Part shown: positions 6,414 through 6,832 of the stretch, one piece after another | Layout of the letters: every line of letters begins with the position of its first letter | Numbering within the stretch: the first letter of the stretch is position 1 | Source: Acidobacteriota bacterium | GTDB lineage: Bacteria > Acidobacteriota > Terriglobia > Acidoferrales > 2-02-FULL-67-57 | DNA length: 6,832 nt | Reading direction: 5' to 3' | NCBI GenBank assembly: GCA_016210895.1 | Contig: JACQTG010000118.1 | Coordinates: 1 to 6,832, forward strand | Translations under genes and position numbers: made by a program | Notes under the pieces: model-generated | What the model saw: only the letters and a program-made list of their open reading frames with translations | Database searches by the model: none | Told to the model about the DNA's origin: nothing

Positions 6414-6832
6414 ATGAAGATGAAAGTGTTGGTTTCGATTGTCACCTTGTGGGCCATCGCGGCGCTGTCGGCCGAGGCAGCCGTTACGACCGAAACGGTT
6501 CGCTACGCCAGCGGGAATGAAACCGTGACGGGATTCCTGGCGCGACCGGAGGGCGACGGGCCTTTCCCGGCCATCGTCGTCATCCACGAGTGGTGGGGCC
6601 TGAATGACCAGGTCAAAGGTGAAGCCAAGAAGCTGGCTGAACAGGGCTACGTGGCCCTGGCGGTGGACCTCTATCGCGGACGGGTGGCCAGCGAGAGCGA
6701 CGAAGCCCATGAGTTGAGCCGCGGCCTGCCCGAAGACCGTGCAGTGCGCGACCTTAAAGCCGCGGTCAGCTACCTGCGCTCCCACCGGGACGTGCGTGGC
6801 GACCGCATCGGCTCCATCGGCTGGTGCATGGG
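6414..6832 (+). CDS. Exported dienelactone hydrolase family protein, C-terminus cut by window edge
   Basis: An alpha/beta hydrolase of the dienelactone hydrolase (DLH) family; about 140 residues are present of an expected 240-270. The N-terminus has a signal peptide: MKMK, a hydrophobic core (residues 5-19) and an AEA cleavage site giving a mature protein from about Ala23. The DLH core follows: FLARPEGDGPFPAIVVIHEWWGLN (41-64) with the conserved HEWWG, in which Glu59 matches the active-site Glu of DLH; VALAVDLYRGR (80-90); and GWCMG, where Cys138 is the likely nucleophile. The catalytic Asp and His lie beyond the edge. The gene follows glcF by 16 bases with no terminator visible, so it is probably in the same transcript. 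DLH-family proteins act on many esters and lactones, and the substrate here is unknown. A periplasmic or lipid-free exported location is inferred from the signal peptide; no lipobox Cys is seen. Confidence 0.9.
   Translation, partial: MKMKVLVSIVTLWAIAALSAEAAVTTETVRYASGNETVTGFLARPEGDGPFPAIVVIHEWWGLNDQVKGEAKKLAEQGYVALAVDLYRGRVASESDEAHELSRGLPEDRAVRDLKAAVSYLRSHRDVRGDRIGSIGWCM

Overview
The window is a GC-rich bacterial segment with seven protein genes packed almost end to end on two divergent transcription units. It looks like a C2/C3-acid (glycolate, glyoxylate, glycerate) catabolic cluster. High GC, GTG starts on three of the seven genes, short gaps and strong Shine-Dalgarno sites fit a free-living aerobic heterotroph. 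The lineage cannot be fixed from the sequence alone; an acidobacterial or proteobacterial origin is only a guess.

Left (minus-strand) unit, read right to left from about 2157 to 1: a D-2-hydroxyacid dehydrogenase of the glyoxylate/hydroxypyruvate reductase type, a GlcG/HbpS-like (DUF336) small protein, and a MOFRL-type glycerate 2-kinase that runs off the left edge. The gaps are 34 and 18 bases, so one operon is likely.

Centre: a divergent intergenic region of 103 bases (2158-2260) with a candidate promoter on each strand. The two candidate -35 boxes lie 9 bases apart.

Right (plus-strand) unit, 2261 to the right edge: glcD, glcE and glcF, the three subunits of a glycolate oxidase (glycolate dehydrogenase), then an apparently exported dienelactone-hydrolase-family protein cut by the right edge. 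Spacing is 13 bases, a 1-base overlap, and 16 bases, so this also looks like one operon.

How the genes may work together (inference from family functions): GlcDEF oxidises glycolate, or a similar 2-hydroxyacid, to glyoxylate and passes electrons towards the respiratory chain. Glyoxylate could be converted to hydroxypyruvate or tartronate semialdehyde by enzymes not in this window. The dehydrogenase would reduce that to D-glycerate, and the kinase would make 2-phosphoglycerate for glycolysis or gluconeogenesis. No RNA gene, mobile element, CRISPR array, clear terminator or transcriptional regulator was seen. I do not see a previously undescribed system. The points worth a second look are the gene arrangement, an unusually long GlcE, the very short leader predicted for glcD, and the exported hydrolase attached to the glc operon.
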